From contig CBFGZI010000038.1 in assembly GCA_965653225.1 (NCBI GenBank), forward strand, positions 1-30,030: a stretch of 30,030 nucleotides of DNA, written 5' to 3'. Below are positions 1 through 7,722 of this stretch, one piece after another. The notes under the pieces are model-generated. The model searched no databases. It was not told the DNA's origin and worked only from the letters and a program-made list of their open reading frames with translations. This DNA is from JALZDI01 sp965653225. Its GTDB lineage: Bacteria; Actinomycetota; Actinomycetes; Propionibacteriales; Nocardioidaceae. Made by a program: the position numbers and the translations under genes. Every line of letters begins with the position of its first letter. Positions within the stretch are counted from its first letter, which is position 1.

Positions 1-1489
1 ACTTCTTCGTCGTGCCGGTCGACGCCTTCGCGGAGCTTCGCGCGGTGGTCGACTGGCTGGCCGCCGACTGCTTAGACGTACGGCGTTTCTCGCGCCGGGC
101 GGCCTGCAGCAGGTCGTCCATCGCCGCCGGGAGCTCGTCCGCGAGCTCCCACACCGCGTCGTAGGGCAACAGCTCGCGACAGCCGAGCAGCCCGGCGTTG
201 AGCCGGCCGTTGTTGCTCATCACGGTGAGGTTGAGCCCCGAACCGTGGAAGACCGGACCGAGTGGATAGAGCCCGACGATGCGCGCGCCCAGGAAGTACA
301 GCGGCATCGGCGGGCCCGGCACGTTGGAGACCACCAGGTTGTGCACGACCGGGTGACGCTCGGCGAGCCGGAGGTTGGAGTAGACCCGGACGGCGAGACC
401 GAACGTGCGCGGGGCGGCGAAATGCGCCCAGTCCTGCAGCATGTCGGCGTCGATCGCGTTGGAGTGCTCTTTCGCGTGCTCGTTCTCGGTGGTGATAGCC
501 CGCAGCCGTTGCACCGGGTCGGCGACGTCGGTGGCGAGCTTGGTGAACATGCCGGTGACCTTGTTGCTGCCGCGGTTATGCGAGCTGCGCTCGTGCACCG
601 ACACGGGGACCATCGCCACCAGCGGCGACGCCGGCAGCTCGTCACGCTTCTCCAGGTAGCGCCGCAGGGCACCGGAGCAGACGGCGAGCACGACGTCGTT
701 GACGGTGCCACCGAGGGTGTTCTTGACCTCCTTGACCTCGTCGAGGTCGAAGTCGGTGAACGCCACCGAGCGGTGCCCGGTGATGGTGCCGTTGAACGAG
801 GTGCGCGGCGCGGTGAACGGCGCCGGCATGGCCCGGCCCTCCCGTGCGCGCTTGACCCAGCCCGGGACGACCTCGCCGGCCATCGGCGCGAGCAGCCGGG
901 CCAGGCCGAAGGGCCGCTTGGCCACGTTGAGGACCGCGCGACCCACCAGCTCGAGGTCGCTCGGCGCACCCAGCTGGCGCTTGTCGGAGGGCTCGCCGAC
1001 CGGCGGTGCGTCGGGCTCGAGGCTGCACAGATGCGCGAGCATGTTGGCCCCGCTGACACCGTCGACGGTGGAGTGGTGCATCTTCAGCATCACCGCGATG
1101 TGGCCGTTCGCGAGGCCCTCGATCACCCACATCTCCCACAGCGGGCGGCTACGGTCGAGCGGCTGCCCGGCGATGTGCCCGCACACCTCGGCCAGCTCGC
1201 GGTCACCGCCGGGCGAGGGGCAGCCGATCCGGTGCACGTGGTGGTCGATGTCGAAGTCGGGGTCGTCGACCCACACCGGATGGTCCAGGTGCAGCGGCAC
1301 ATTGTGCAGCCTGCGACGGAACTCGGGCACCTCCTTGGTGCGCTCCTTGATCCCGCTCAGCATGGCGTCGAAGGAGTAGCCGTTCTTCATCGTCGAGGGG
1401 TCGACCACGATCAGCCCGCACACGTGCAGGAGCTGGGTGGACGTCTCGAGGTAGAGGAAGCTGGCGTCGAGGCCGCTGAGCCGGATCAT
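1..1489 (-). CDS. WS/DGAT-family wax ester synthase / diacylglycerol O-acyltransferase, 3' end beyond window
   Basis: The frame is open from an ATG at 1489 to the left edge (496 codons) with no stop, so the C-terminus is missing. The family transfers acyl groups from acyl-CoA to diacylglycerol or fatty alcohol to make storage lipid, usually at the membrane/lipid-body surface. Seen: N-terminal LSGLDASFLYLE, a PLW motif near residue 116, the catalytic HHxxxDG motif as HHSTVDG at residues 138-144, and an NDVVLA motif near 275. Family members are usually about 450-480 aa; here the last ~32 visible residues are a Ser/Thr/Ala/Lys-rich, probably disordered tail. It is divergent from the esterase at 1547, and a KstR-like box lies between them. 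The pair recalls mycobacterial Rv1425/lipO (from memory). Whether it makes triacylglycerol or wax ester cannot be told. Confidence 0.93.
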   Translation of the reverse strand, partial: MIRLSGLDASFLYLETSTQLLHVCGLIVVDPSTMKNGYSFDAMLSGIKERTKEVPEFRRRLHNVPLHLDHPVWVDDPDFDIDHHVHRIGCPSPGGDRELAEVCGHIAGQPLDRSRPLWEMWVIEGLANGHIAVMLKMHHSTVDGVSGANMLAHLCSLEPDAPPVGEPSDKRQLGAPSDLELVGRAVLNVAKRPFGLARLLAPMAGEVVPGWVKRAREGRAMPAPFTAPRTSFNGTITGHRSVAFTDFDLDEVKEVKNTLGGTVNDVVLAVCSGALRRYLEKRDELPASPLVAMVPVSVHERSSHNRGSNKVTGMFTKLATDVADPVQRLRAITTENEHAKEHSNAIDADMLQDWAHFAAPRTFGLAVRVYSNLRLAERHPVVHNLVVSNVPGPPMPLYFLGARIVGLYPLGPVFHGSGLNLTVMSNNGRLNAGLLGCRELLPYDAVWELADELPAAMDDLLQAARREKRRTSKQSAASQSTTARSSAKASTGTTKK

Positions 1490-1509
1490 TCCCGTATGGT
1501 ACCTGCGAC

Positions 1510-1523
1510 TGAAACAAGTTCTA
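1510..1523. promoter_or_regulatory. KstR-like operator box (TnnAACnnGTTnnA)
   Basis: The 14-mer TGAAACAAGTTCTA fits the published mycobacterial KstR motif TnnAACnnGTTnnA at every fixed position. It lies in the 57-bp gap between the divergent acyltransferase (start 1489) and esterase (start 1547), so one bound repressor could control both. The motif match is seen; binding by KstR or another TetR-family protein is inferred. Confidence 0.6.
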
Positions 1524-1546
1524 CCAACGCCGGGTAAGATGCAGAG

Positions 1547-2788
1547 GTGCTCGACCACTATCTGCGCCGTCGCCTGCTGGGCGCCGTGCTGACGGCCAAC
1601 GCGCTGCGTCCGGTGCGCAGCGCATACCACGGACTCCCCGCGATGTTCGCGGGCTGGATGACGGCCGAGCTGGCGCCGCACCTCCTCACGCTGACGGTCG
1701 CCGACACCGCCGGTGAGCTGGTGCGACGGCGGGAGACCCCGCGACGGCGAGCCGCCGGACTGGCTCTGGCGGCCGGCACCGCGGCCGGGCTGGGCGTGAT
1801 CATCAAGCAGTCGCAGGACGCGCGTGGGGTGATCGAGGACGCACTGTGCGAGACGCTCGGCAAGGAGTACGCGGACGCGCTCGACCACAAGCCCACCGAC
1901 ACCGACCTCGCGACGCCCTGGCGTGAGCTGCTCTGGCCCTTCCGGATGCGCGCCGACGACGTCGAGCGCACCAAGGACATCTCGTACGGCCCCGCAGGCA
2001 CCCGCAACCTGCTCGACGTCTACCGGCACCGCGACCACCCGCAGGGCGCACCGGTTCTGCTGCAGGTGCACGGCGGCGGCTGGGTCATCGGCGACAAGGA
2101 CACCCAGGGCATCCCGCTGATGCAGCACATGGCCTCGCGGGGCTGGGTGTGCGTCGCGATGAACTACCGGCTCAGCCCGCGCTCGCGCTTTCCCGACCAC
2201 CTTGTCGACGTCAAGCGCGCGCTGGCCTGGGTGCGCGACCATGCCGCCGAGCTGGGTGCCGACTCTTCGTTCGTAGCAGTGACCGGCGGCTCGGCCGGAG
2301 GGCACCTCGCGTCGATGATGGCGCTGACACAGAACGAGCCCGAGTACCAACCGGGCTTCGAGCATGTCGACACCTCGGTCCAGGCGGCCGTGCCGTTCTA
2401 CGGCGTCTACGACTTCGCCGCGCAGAGCGGCACCCGGTCTGCCAGGCAGCGCCGTGACGGCTTCCTCAACCGCTACGTGATGCCCACGGACGCGCGCGTC
2501 GCGATCGAGGACTACATCAAGGCGAGCCCGCTGCAGCTGGTCGACGAGCGCACTCCGCCGTTCTTCGTCATCCACGGCACGCACGACACGCTGGTGCCGG
2601 TGGTGGAGGCCCGTGAGTTCGTGCAGCGCCTGCACGACATCTCCAAGCAGCCGGTCGCTTACGCCGAGCTGCCGGGCACGCAGCACGCGTTCGACATCTT
2701 CCCCTCGATCCGCAGCGCCCACGTCGTCCGCGGCGTCCAGCGGTTCCTGGGCTGGTGCGTGGCCGAGCACCGTGCGGGCAGGCTCTGA
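1547..2788 (+). CDS. alpha/beta hydrolase, HSL (hormone-sensitive lipase) family, LipO-like esterase
   Basis: 413-aa serine esterase, predicted to hydrolyse short- to medium-chain acyl or lipid esters. The core carries the HSL oxyanion motif HGGG (residues 175-178), the nucleophile in GGSAGG (Ser249), an acid in HGTHD (Asp347) and His380 in GTQH, a complete triad. The first ~130 residues form an N-terminal cap containing a hydrophobic Ala/Gly-rich stretch (about 70-86) that may touch the membrane. Start is GTG at 1547, the first codon of the long frame. It is divergent from the WS/DGAT gene with a KstR-like box between, which suggests co-regulated lipid turnover: one gene makes neutral lipid, the other breaks esters. 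The natural substrate is unknown. Confidence 0.9.
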   Translation: MLDHYLRRRLLGAVLTANALRPVRSAYHGLPAMFAGWMTAELAPHLLTLTVADTAGELVRRRETPRRRAAGLALAAGTAAGLGVIIKQSQDARGVIEDALCETLGKEYADALDHKPTDTDLATPWRELLWPFRMRADDVERTKDISYGPAGTRNLLDVYRHRDHPQGAPVLLQVHGGGWVIGDKDTQGIPLMQHMASRGWVCVAMNYRLSPRSRFPDHLVDVKRALAWVRDHAAELGADSSFVAVTGGSAGGHLASMMALTQNEPEYQPGFEHVDTSVQAAVPFYGVYDFAAQSGTRSARQRRDGFLNRYVMPTDARVAIEDYIKASPLQLVDERTPPFFVIHGTHDTLVPVVEAREFVQRLHDISKQPVAYAELPGTQHAFDIFPSIRSAHVVRGVQRFLGWCVAEHRAGRL

Positions 2789-2993
2789 ACCGACATCCTC
2801 GCGTCTTGCCTGACGGTGTCCGACGGCGCGCGGGGTGGTCGTCTGGGCCGTTACCCCTCGTTTGTCGGCCGACTGTCGCTTGGCGGCACGTTTCAGACGG
2901 GCAGTGAGGAGGCAGTGGGGACCGTTTTGCTGTCAGTGCGGGCCGTCCGGGGCTCGGGCCGGACCACAAGCCATGTAACCGGGGGTTATGGTC

Positions 2994-3043
2994 CCTTTCC
3001 TCGGCGCATGAACCGGGGGGAGGGACCACTCGCCGAGGGAAGG
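2994..3043. terminator. bidirectional hairpin between convergent genes
   Basis: The 290-bp gap 2789-3078 separates the convergent esterase and dehydrogenase and holds no credible gene. Arms at 2994-3006 and 3031-3043 pair over 13 bp with one G-U wobble, leaving a 24-nt loop. A competing 7-bp pairing (GGTCCCT at 2990-2996 with AGGGACC at 3021-3027) overlaps it. There is no clear T-run, as is common for actinobacterial terminators. A terminator for both strands is the simplest reading. Confidence 0.55.
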
Positions 3044-3078
3044 CCCTCCGCGCCGGTCGTCGCGGCCGGCGCCTGCGC

Positions 3079-4167
3079 TCAGCCGGCGACCAGACCGCGC
3101 CCGGTGACCAGCGGGAGGTCGAGTGCGGTGAGCAGGCCGGGCTTCGCACCCACCACCGCCGGAACGGCGTTGACGAGCCGCATCGCGGTCGCCTTGAGCC
3201 CGGCGGTGTTGTGGTCGCCGTCGCTGCCGAGCAGCTCGAGGTCCAGGGTGTAGTTCGGTTCGCCGGCGACCTTGACCCGATAGCAGCCTGCGCCGGTGGG
3301 CTGTGGCCAGTCCGGGCCGAGGTCGGGCCGCAGCCGGGTGACGTGCTCGAGTGCGACGACGGGCCGACCGCCACGCGTGCCGACGACCTCGAAGCGGAGC
3401 GCGGCGGCGGTGCCCTTCGCGACCGTGCCGGCGGCGACCGTGAACGTCTCCGGCGCCGGCAGCCGTTCGAACCGCTCGGTCAGCTCGGCGTCGAGCTCGA
3501 CGTCCAGTCCGGCGGCGATCTGCCGCACGACGCTCCCCCACGCCATGCCGAGGATGCCCGGCTGCAGCAGCATCGGGACATCGTCGACCGGCTTGCCGAA
3601 GCCCATGATGTCGAACAGCACCTTGGCGTTGTCGTACGTGGCGTAGTCGAGGATCTCGAAGCAGCGAACCTCGTCGATGCGCTCGCTGACGCCGGTCAGC
3701 ACCAGCGGCAGCACGTCGTTGGCGAAGCCCGGGTCGACACCGTTGACCCACAGCGACGCGCCGCCCTCGGCGGCCGCCTGGCGAACGGGGTCGGTCATCT
3801 CGGCGGGCACGACGCCGTCGGGGTACTGCAGGAAGACGGGACCGCTCGCAACCACGTTGATGCCCGCACGGAGCAGCCGCTGCAGGTCGTGCAGGGCGTC
3901 GTCGAGCCGGTCGTCGGCCATCGCGGTGTTGACCACGCAGTCGGGACGCAGGGCGATGACCTCGTCCGCGTCGCGGGTCGCGGCGACACCGAGGGAACGG
4001 CCGAGCCCGGCCAGCTCACCGGCGTCGCGTCCGACCTTGTCGGGGTTGGAGACCCAGACACCGACCAGCTCGAGGTCGGGCCGCGCGTCGATGCCGGCGA
4101 TGGTGTGCCGACCGACGTTGCCGGTGCTCCACTGCACCACCCGGTACACACCCGGGTGCACGGTCAC
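3079..4167 (-). CDS. dihydrodipicolinate reductase-like NAD(P)-dependent dehydrogenase
   Basis: 362-aa soluble oxidoreductase with an N-terminal Rossmann fold: after VVQW comes the dinucleotide loop STGNVG (residues 14-19), then an Asp-rich strand and the SGPVFLQYPDG segment typical of the DapB/2,4-diaminopentanoate-dehydrogenase-like family widespread in actinomycetes. At 362 aa it is much longer than true DapB (about 270), so lysine biosynthesis is unlikely; such proteins often sit beside lipid or steroid catabolic genes. The GTG start at 4167 overlaps the upstream SDR stop in a GTGA junction (4164-4167), so the two are translationally coupled. Both lie behind the KstR-like box at 5016. The substrate is unknown. 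Confidence 0.8.
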   Translation of the reverse strand: MTVHPGVYRVVQWSTGNVGRHTIAGIDARPDLELVGVWVSNPDKVGRDAGELAGLGRSLGVAATRDADEVIALRPDCVVNTAMADDRLDDALHDLQRLLRAGINVVASGPVFLQYPDGVVPAEMTDPVRQAAAEGGASLWVNGVDPGFANDVLPLVLTGVSERIDEVRCFEILDYATYDNAKVLFDIMGFGKPVDDVPMLLQPGILGMAWGSVVRQIAAGLDVELDAELTERFERLPAPETFTVAAGTVAKGTAAALRFEVVGTRGGRPVVALEHVTRLRPDLGPDWPQPTGAGCYRVKVAGEPNYTLDLELLGSDGDHNTAGLKATAMRLVNAVPAVVGAKPGLLTALDLPLVTGRGLVAG

Positions 4168-4979
4168 GACTCCTTACCGGTCAGGTCGGGAAGGCCGAGG
4201 TCGAGGGTCGGCTGTTCGAGGCCGCCGTCGACCTCGAGTAGCTTCCCGGTCAGGTAGCCACCGGCCCGCGACGCGAGGTACAACGCCGCGGCCGCGACGT
4301 CCTCCGGGTCGCCGATGCGCTGCAGCGGGGTGGCCCGTTCCATGCTCGTACGCGTCGCCTCGTCGGCGGCGACGAACTCCAGCGCGGAGGTCATCACCGA
4401 GCCGACCGAGATCGCGTTGACCCGGATGAGCGGGGCCAGGTCGCGGGCGGCCAGCCGTGTGTAGTGGGCGAGGGCGGCCTTGGCCGTGCCGTACGCGAGG
4501 TAGCCGCGTCCGGACACGCGGCCCACGACCGACGAGATGTTCACGACCGCACCGCCGCGTGCGGGTCCGCCGCCGTCGAGCATCACCGGCGTCGCCGCCC
4601 GCACCAGCGCGTGCGCGGTGCTCACGTTGAAGTGGAAGGCGTCCTCGAGGTAGCCGACGTCGGTGTCGAGCAGCGCGTTGGGAATCGTGCCGCCGACGTT
4701 GTTGACCACGATGTCGAGGCGCCCGAGCTGTTGGCGCGCGGTGTCGACGAGACCGGCCACGGCGTCAACGTCGCTCAGGTCCGCCGGCACGACCACCGCC
4801 CGGCGACCGGCGGCCTCCACCTGCGCGGCCACCTTCTCCAGGTCGGCCTCGGTCCGGGCCGCGACCACCACGTCGGCGCCGGCCTCGGCGAGCGCCACAG
4901 CCGTGGCAGCGCCGATGCCGCGCCCGGCCCCGGTCACGACGGCGACCTGGCCGGTGACGCTGAACCTGTCGAGGATCAT
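4164..4979 (-). CDS. short-chain dehydrogenase/reductase (SDR), classical type
   Basis: 271-aa NAD(P)(H)-dependent alcohol/ketone oxidoreductase. Seen in order: cofactor loop TGAGRGIG (residues 16-23), NNVGG (93-97), catalytic Ser in NISS (about 150) and YGTAK giving Tyr163/Lys167. This is a complete classical SDR active site of normal length. It is the first gene of a two-gene operon with the DapB-like dehydrogenase, which overlaps it by four bases. A KstR-like box sits 37-50 bp upstream of the ATG, suggesting derepression during growth on steroid or fatty-acid-like substrates; that role is inferred. It could equally be a 3-oxoacyl reductase or a hydroxysteroid dehydrogenase, since family sequence alone does not fix the substrate. 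Confidence 0.9.
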   Translation of the reverse strand: MILDRFSVTGQVAVVTGAGRGIGAATAVALAEAGADVVVAARTEADLEKVAAQVEAAGRRAVVVPADLSDVDAVAGLVDTARQQLGRLDIVVNNVGGTIPNALLDTDVGYLEDAFHFNVSTAHALVRAATPVMLDGGGPARGGAVVNISSVVGRVSGRGYLAYGTAKAALAHYTRLAARDLAPLIRVNAISVGSVMTSALEFVAADEATRTSMERATPLQRIGDPEDVAAAALYLASRAGGYLTGKLLEVDGGLEQPTLDLGLPDLTGKES

Positions 4980-5015
4980 GTCTGCTCCCTCGAGCGATCA
5001 GGATGAGGGCAGAAC

Positions 5016-5029
5016 TGTAACAGGTTCTA
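5016..5029. promoter_or_regulatory. KstR-like operator box upstream of SDR operon
   Basis: TGTAACAGGTTCTA matches TnnAACnnGTTnnA perfectly. A wider dyad surrounds it: AGAAC at 5011-5015 pairs with GTTCT at 5024-5028. It lies inside the 56-bp gap between the lhgO stop (5036) and the SDR start (4979), so it can act only on the SDR operon. Regulator identity is inferred; no kstR-like gene is in the window. Confidence 0.6.
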
Positions 5030-5035
5030 GTACAG

Positions 5036-6241
5036 TCAGGCGCCGTGCTCGGTCAGCACGTCGTCGACGACGTACTCGGCGATCGCCAGCGAGGAGGTCG
5101 CCGCCGGTGAGGGAGCGTTTCGGACGCTGGTGACATTCCCTCGCCTTGTGATCCGGAAGTCGTCGACCAGCGAGCCGTCGGCGCCGAGTGCCTGCGCGCG
5201 GACGCCGCTGGGCCCGGCGACCACGTCAGCGGCGGTCAGCTCGGGCAGGTAGCGCCGCGCCGCGGCCAGGAACCTCCGCCGGCTGAGCGATCCCAGCATC
5301 TCCTCGGCACCGGTCCGCCAGTGCACGCGCGCGAACCTGCGGAAGCCGGGCCAGGCGACCGTGTCGCGTAGGTCGCGCGCGGACACGCGCCGCCACCCGT
5401 AGCCCTCGCGGGCCAGCGCCAGCACGGCGTTCGGCCCGATCATCACGTCACCGTCCACCCGCCGCGTCAGGTGCACGCCGAGGAACGGGTAGCGCGGGTC
5501 GGGCACGGGATAGACCAGACCGCGTACAAGGTGCCGGCGGTCGGGCCGCAGCAGGTGGAACTCGCCACGGAAGGGGACGATGCGCGGGTCGGCCTCGTCA
5601 CCCGCCAGCGTGGCGACGCGGTCGGCATGCAGCCCCGCACACACCACGACCACGTCGTAGGCCTGCTCCTCGCCCTGTGCGCTGCGTACGACGGTCTGGT
5701 GCCCCTGCTCGCGCAGGCCGGTCACCTCGAAGGACGTGCGCACGGCGCCGCCCGCGTCGGTCAGGTCACGTGCCAGCGAACGGGTCACCGCCGCGAAGTC
5801 GGCGATCGCGGTGTGCGGCGAGTGCAGCCCCGATCTGCCGCGGACATGAGGCTCGATTCGCCGCATCTCGGTCGTATCCACCATCCGCACGCCGGGAACG
5901 TCGTTGGCCACCGCGCGACGCATGATGTCGGCCAACCTCGACTCCTCGGCCTCGTCGAGCGCGACGAGCACCTTCCCGCACTCGTCGTACGGCAGACCGC
6001 GCTGCTCGCAGTAGTCCCGGAGCAGCCCCACACCCCGCCGGCACAGCCGGGCCTTCAACGATCCGGGGGTGTAGTAGAGGCCTGCGTGCACGACGCCGCT
6101 GTTGTGCCCGGACTGGTGGCGGGCCAGGGCCGGCTCCTTCTCCAACAGGGTCACCCGGGCATCGGGCCGAACGTGCAGCAGCCGGCGTGCGACGGCGGCT
6201 CCCACGATGCCGCCACCGACAACCGCGAAGCTGTGGGGCAT
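5036..6241 (-). CDS. lhgO: L-2-hydroxyglutarate oxidase/dehydrogenase (LhgO family)
   Basis: 401-aa FAD enzyme of the DAO fold that oxidises L-2-hydroxyglutarate to 2-oxoglutarate, passing electrons to O2 or quinone at the membrane. Seen: FAD-binding GGGIVG (residues 9-14), a Glu ending the second strand (LLEKE), and the LhgO signature HNSGVVHAGLYY (46-57), followed by a full-length DAO domain ending at a normal LhgO length. The open frame continues far upstream antisense to ehuC; the ATG at 6241 was chosen because it starts just before the FAD-binding strand and follows a good ribosome site (GAAGGGAG). It is divergent from ehuC with only 33 bp between. It could serve lysine/glutarate catabolism or metabolite repair. 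Confidence 0.9.
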   Translation of the reverse strand: MPHSFAVVGGGIVGAAVARRLLHVRPDARVTLLEKEPALARHQSGHNSGVVHAGLYYTPGSLKARLCRRGVGLLRDYCEQRGLPYDECGKVLVALDEAEESRLADIMRRAVANDVPGVRMVDTTEMRRIEPHVRGRSGLHSPHTAIADFAAVTRSLARDLTDAGGAVRTSFEVTGLREQGHQTVVRSAQGEEQAYDVVVVCAGLHADRVATLAGDEADPRIVPFRGEFHLLRPDRRHLVRGLVYPVPDPRYPFLGVHLTRRVDGDVMIGPNAVLALAREGYGWRRVSARDLRDTVAWPGFRRFARVHWRTGAEEMLGSLSRRRFLAAARRYLPELTAADVVAGPSGVRAQALGADGSLVDDFRITRRGNVTSVRNAPSPAATSSLAIAEYVVDDVLTEHGA

Positions 6242-6274
6242 GACTCTCCCTTCGTTGGGCGCTAAGGTCCCTCT

Positions 6275-7012
6275 GTGCGATCGGTGACCGACACCCCGAC
6301 GCTGCTGGACTGGACAGGCAACCTCTGGTCCGGCTTCCAGCTGACCCTGGCGGCCACTGTGCTCGGTGCCCTGCTGATGTTCGTCATCTCGGTCATCCTC
6401 GGCCTGATGGTCCGGTCCAAGCGGCTGGCCATACGCGGCCCGGCCCGCATCGTGGTCGAGTTCTTCCGCGGCACCTCCCTGCTGATCCAGCTCTGGTGGA
6501 TGTTCTTCGCGCTGCCGCTGCTGGGGATCGCGATCGACCCATTCGCCATCGGCGTCATCGCGTTCGGCATGAACTACGGAGCCTACGGCGCCGAGGTCGT
6601 GCGCGGGTCGCTCAACGCCGTGCCACGCGCGCAGTGGGAGGGAGCGATCGCGCTGAACCTCTCGCCGGCCCAGCGGATGCGGCGGGTGATCTGGCCGCAG
6701 GCGGTGCCGCTGATGATCCCCGCGTTCAACAACCTGTTCATCCAGCTGCTGAAGAGCACCCCGCTGCTGTTCACGATCACGCTGACCGACTTCACCTACT
6801 ACGGCGAGCAGTACCGGCTGGCCACGCAGGACACCTCGATCTACCTGGTCATGCTGGCCGTCTACTTCGTGCTCACGTACATCTTCACGTTCTTCTTCAC
6901 CGTCGGCGAGGTGCAGGCCAACAAGCGCCTCGGGCGGCACGCCGGCTTCGCCAGCATCTTCAAGTCGCTGCGGGTGACCCGCGAGCCGGACGAGGGGGTG
7001 CGGACGCTGTGA
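6275..7012 (+). CDS. ehuC: amino-acid/ectoine-type ABC transporter permease (EhuC-like)
   Basis: 245-aa HisM/GlnP-type inner-membrane permease. Hydrophobic spans are visible at about residues 22-45, 66-88, 90-105 and 205-225, with the cytoplasmic EAA-type loop at about 107-131 that docks to the ATPase. It starts at GTG 6275; the ribosome site is weak. EhuD follows through a GTGA overlap (7009-7012). Assignment to the ectoine/hydroxyectoine system rests mainly on the EhuB-like binding protein that converges on the pair, because permeases of this family resemble each other. No ATP-binding subunit is adjacent, so it must borrow one or use one encoded elsewhere. An alternative is a polar amino acid permease. 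Confidence 0.75.
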   Translation: MRSVTDTPTLLDWTGNLWSGFQLTLAATVLGALLMFVISVILGLMVRSKRLAIRGPARIVVEFFRGTSLLIQLWWMFFALPLLGIAIDPFAIGVIAFGMNYGAYGAEVVRGSLNAVPRAQWEGAIALNLSPAQRMRRVIWPQAVPLMIPAFNNLFIQLLKSTPLLFTITLTDFTYYGEQYRLATQDTSIYLVMLAVYFVLTYIFTFFFTVGEVQANKRLGRHAGFASIFKSLRVTREPDEGVRTL

Positions 7013-7686
7013 TCGCACAGGCGGTGATCTGGGACTGGAACTACGCGCTCGACACGGTTCCCGGGCTGCTCAAGGCCTTCTTCACGGCGACCCTGGTCCT
7101 CACCATCCTCGGCTCGCTGCTGGCGGCGTCGCTCGGTCTGGTGTTCGCGCTGATCCGGTGGACCAAGATCCCGGTCCTGTCGCAGGCGACGTGGGCGTTC
7201 ATCGAGTTCATCCGCAGCACGCCGCTGCTCATCCAGCTGTTCTTCGTGTTCTACGCGCTGCCCGGCTTTGGCATCACGCTGTCACCCATGCAGGCGGCCA
7301 CCGTGACGTTCGGTATCCACTACGCGTGCTACTACGCCGAGGTCTACCGCGCCGGCATCACGGCGGTACCCGCCGGCCAGTGGGAGGCCGCGACGTCGAT
7401 CCACCTGACGCCCTCCCGCACCTGGCGGGCGGTCGTCCTGCCACAGGCGATCCGCAACGTGCTGCCGTCGCTGGGCAACTACGTGATCGCCATGTTCAAG
7501 GAGACGCCGTTCGCCGCCCTGATCACCGTGATCGAGCTGGTAGGGCGTGCGCGGCAGTTCGGCGCGTTCACCGGCGAGTACCTCGAGCCGCTCACCGTCG
7601 CCGCCGCGATCTTCCTGGCCGCCAGCTACACCACCGCCCTACTGCTGCGGCGTCTGGAACGACGCCTGGAGGCGTCACCGGCCTGA
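7009..7686 (+). CDS. ehuD: amino-acid/ectoine-type ABC transporter permease (EhuD-like)
   Basis: 225-aa second permease forming the presumed heterodimer with EhuC. It shows several membrane segments (about residues 22-45, 60-80 and 190-212) and the EAA loop with the conserved Gly (YRAGITAVPAGQWEAA, about 113-128). The start GTG at 7009 shares bases with the ehuC stop, so the two are translationally coupled; the same frame is open upstream, but only as a shadow of ehuC. The gene ends inside a strong inverted repeat that also lies downstream of ehuB. Function as in EhuC: transfer of a small zwitterionic solute, probably ectoine-like, across the inner membrane. Confidence 0.75.
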   Translation: MIAQAVIWDWNYALDTVPGLLKAFFTATLVLTILGSLLAASLGLVFALIRWTKIPVLSQATWAFIEFIRSTPLLIQLFFVFYALPGFGITLSPMQAATVTFGIHYACYYAEVYRAGITAVPAGQWEAATSIHLTPSRTWRAVVLPQAIRNVLPSLGNYVIAMFKETPFAALITVIELVGRARQFGAFTGEYLEPLTVAAAIFLAASYTTALLLRRLERRLEASPA

Positions 7687-7705
7687 CCGGGATCCGGCCA
7701 GGCCG
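7679..7705. terminator. bidirectional terminator hairpin between ehuD and ehuB
   Basis: Twelve-base arms at 7679-7690 and 7694-7705 pair with a single A-C mismatch around a 3-nt GAT loop. The repeat contains the ehuD stop codon (7684-7686) and lies 18 bp past the ehuB stop (7723), so it can end transcription from both directions. Confidence 0.6.
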
Positions 7706-7722
7706 CGTGACGGACGAGCGCC

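Noticed and set aside
2816..3253. 145-codon plus-strand frame in the gap before the DapB-like gene
   Set aside because: Its second half is antisense to a well-supported gene, no ribosome site is seen and the translation resembles no family.
5036..7018. 660-codon frame covering lhgO and extending over ehuC
   Set aside because: The extension is antisense to a clear membrane permease; the FAD fold starts at the ATG at 6241.
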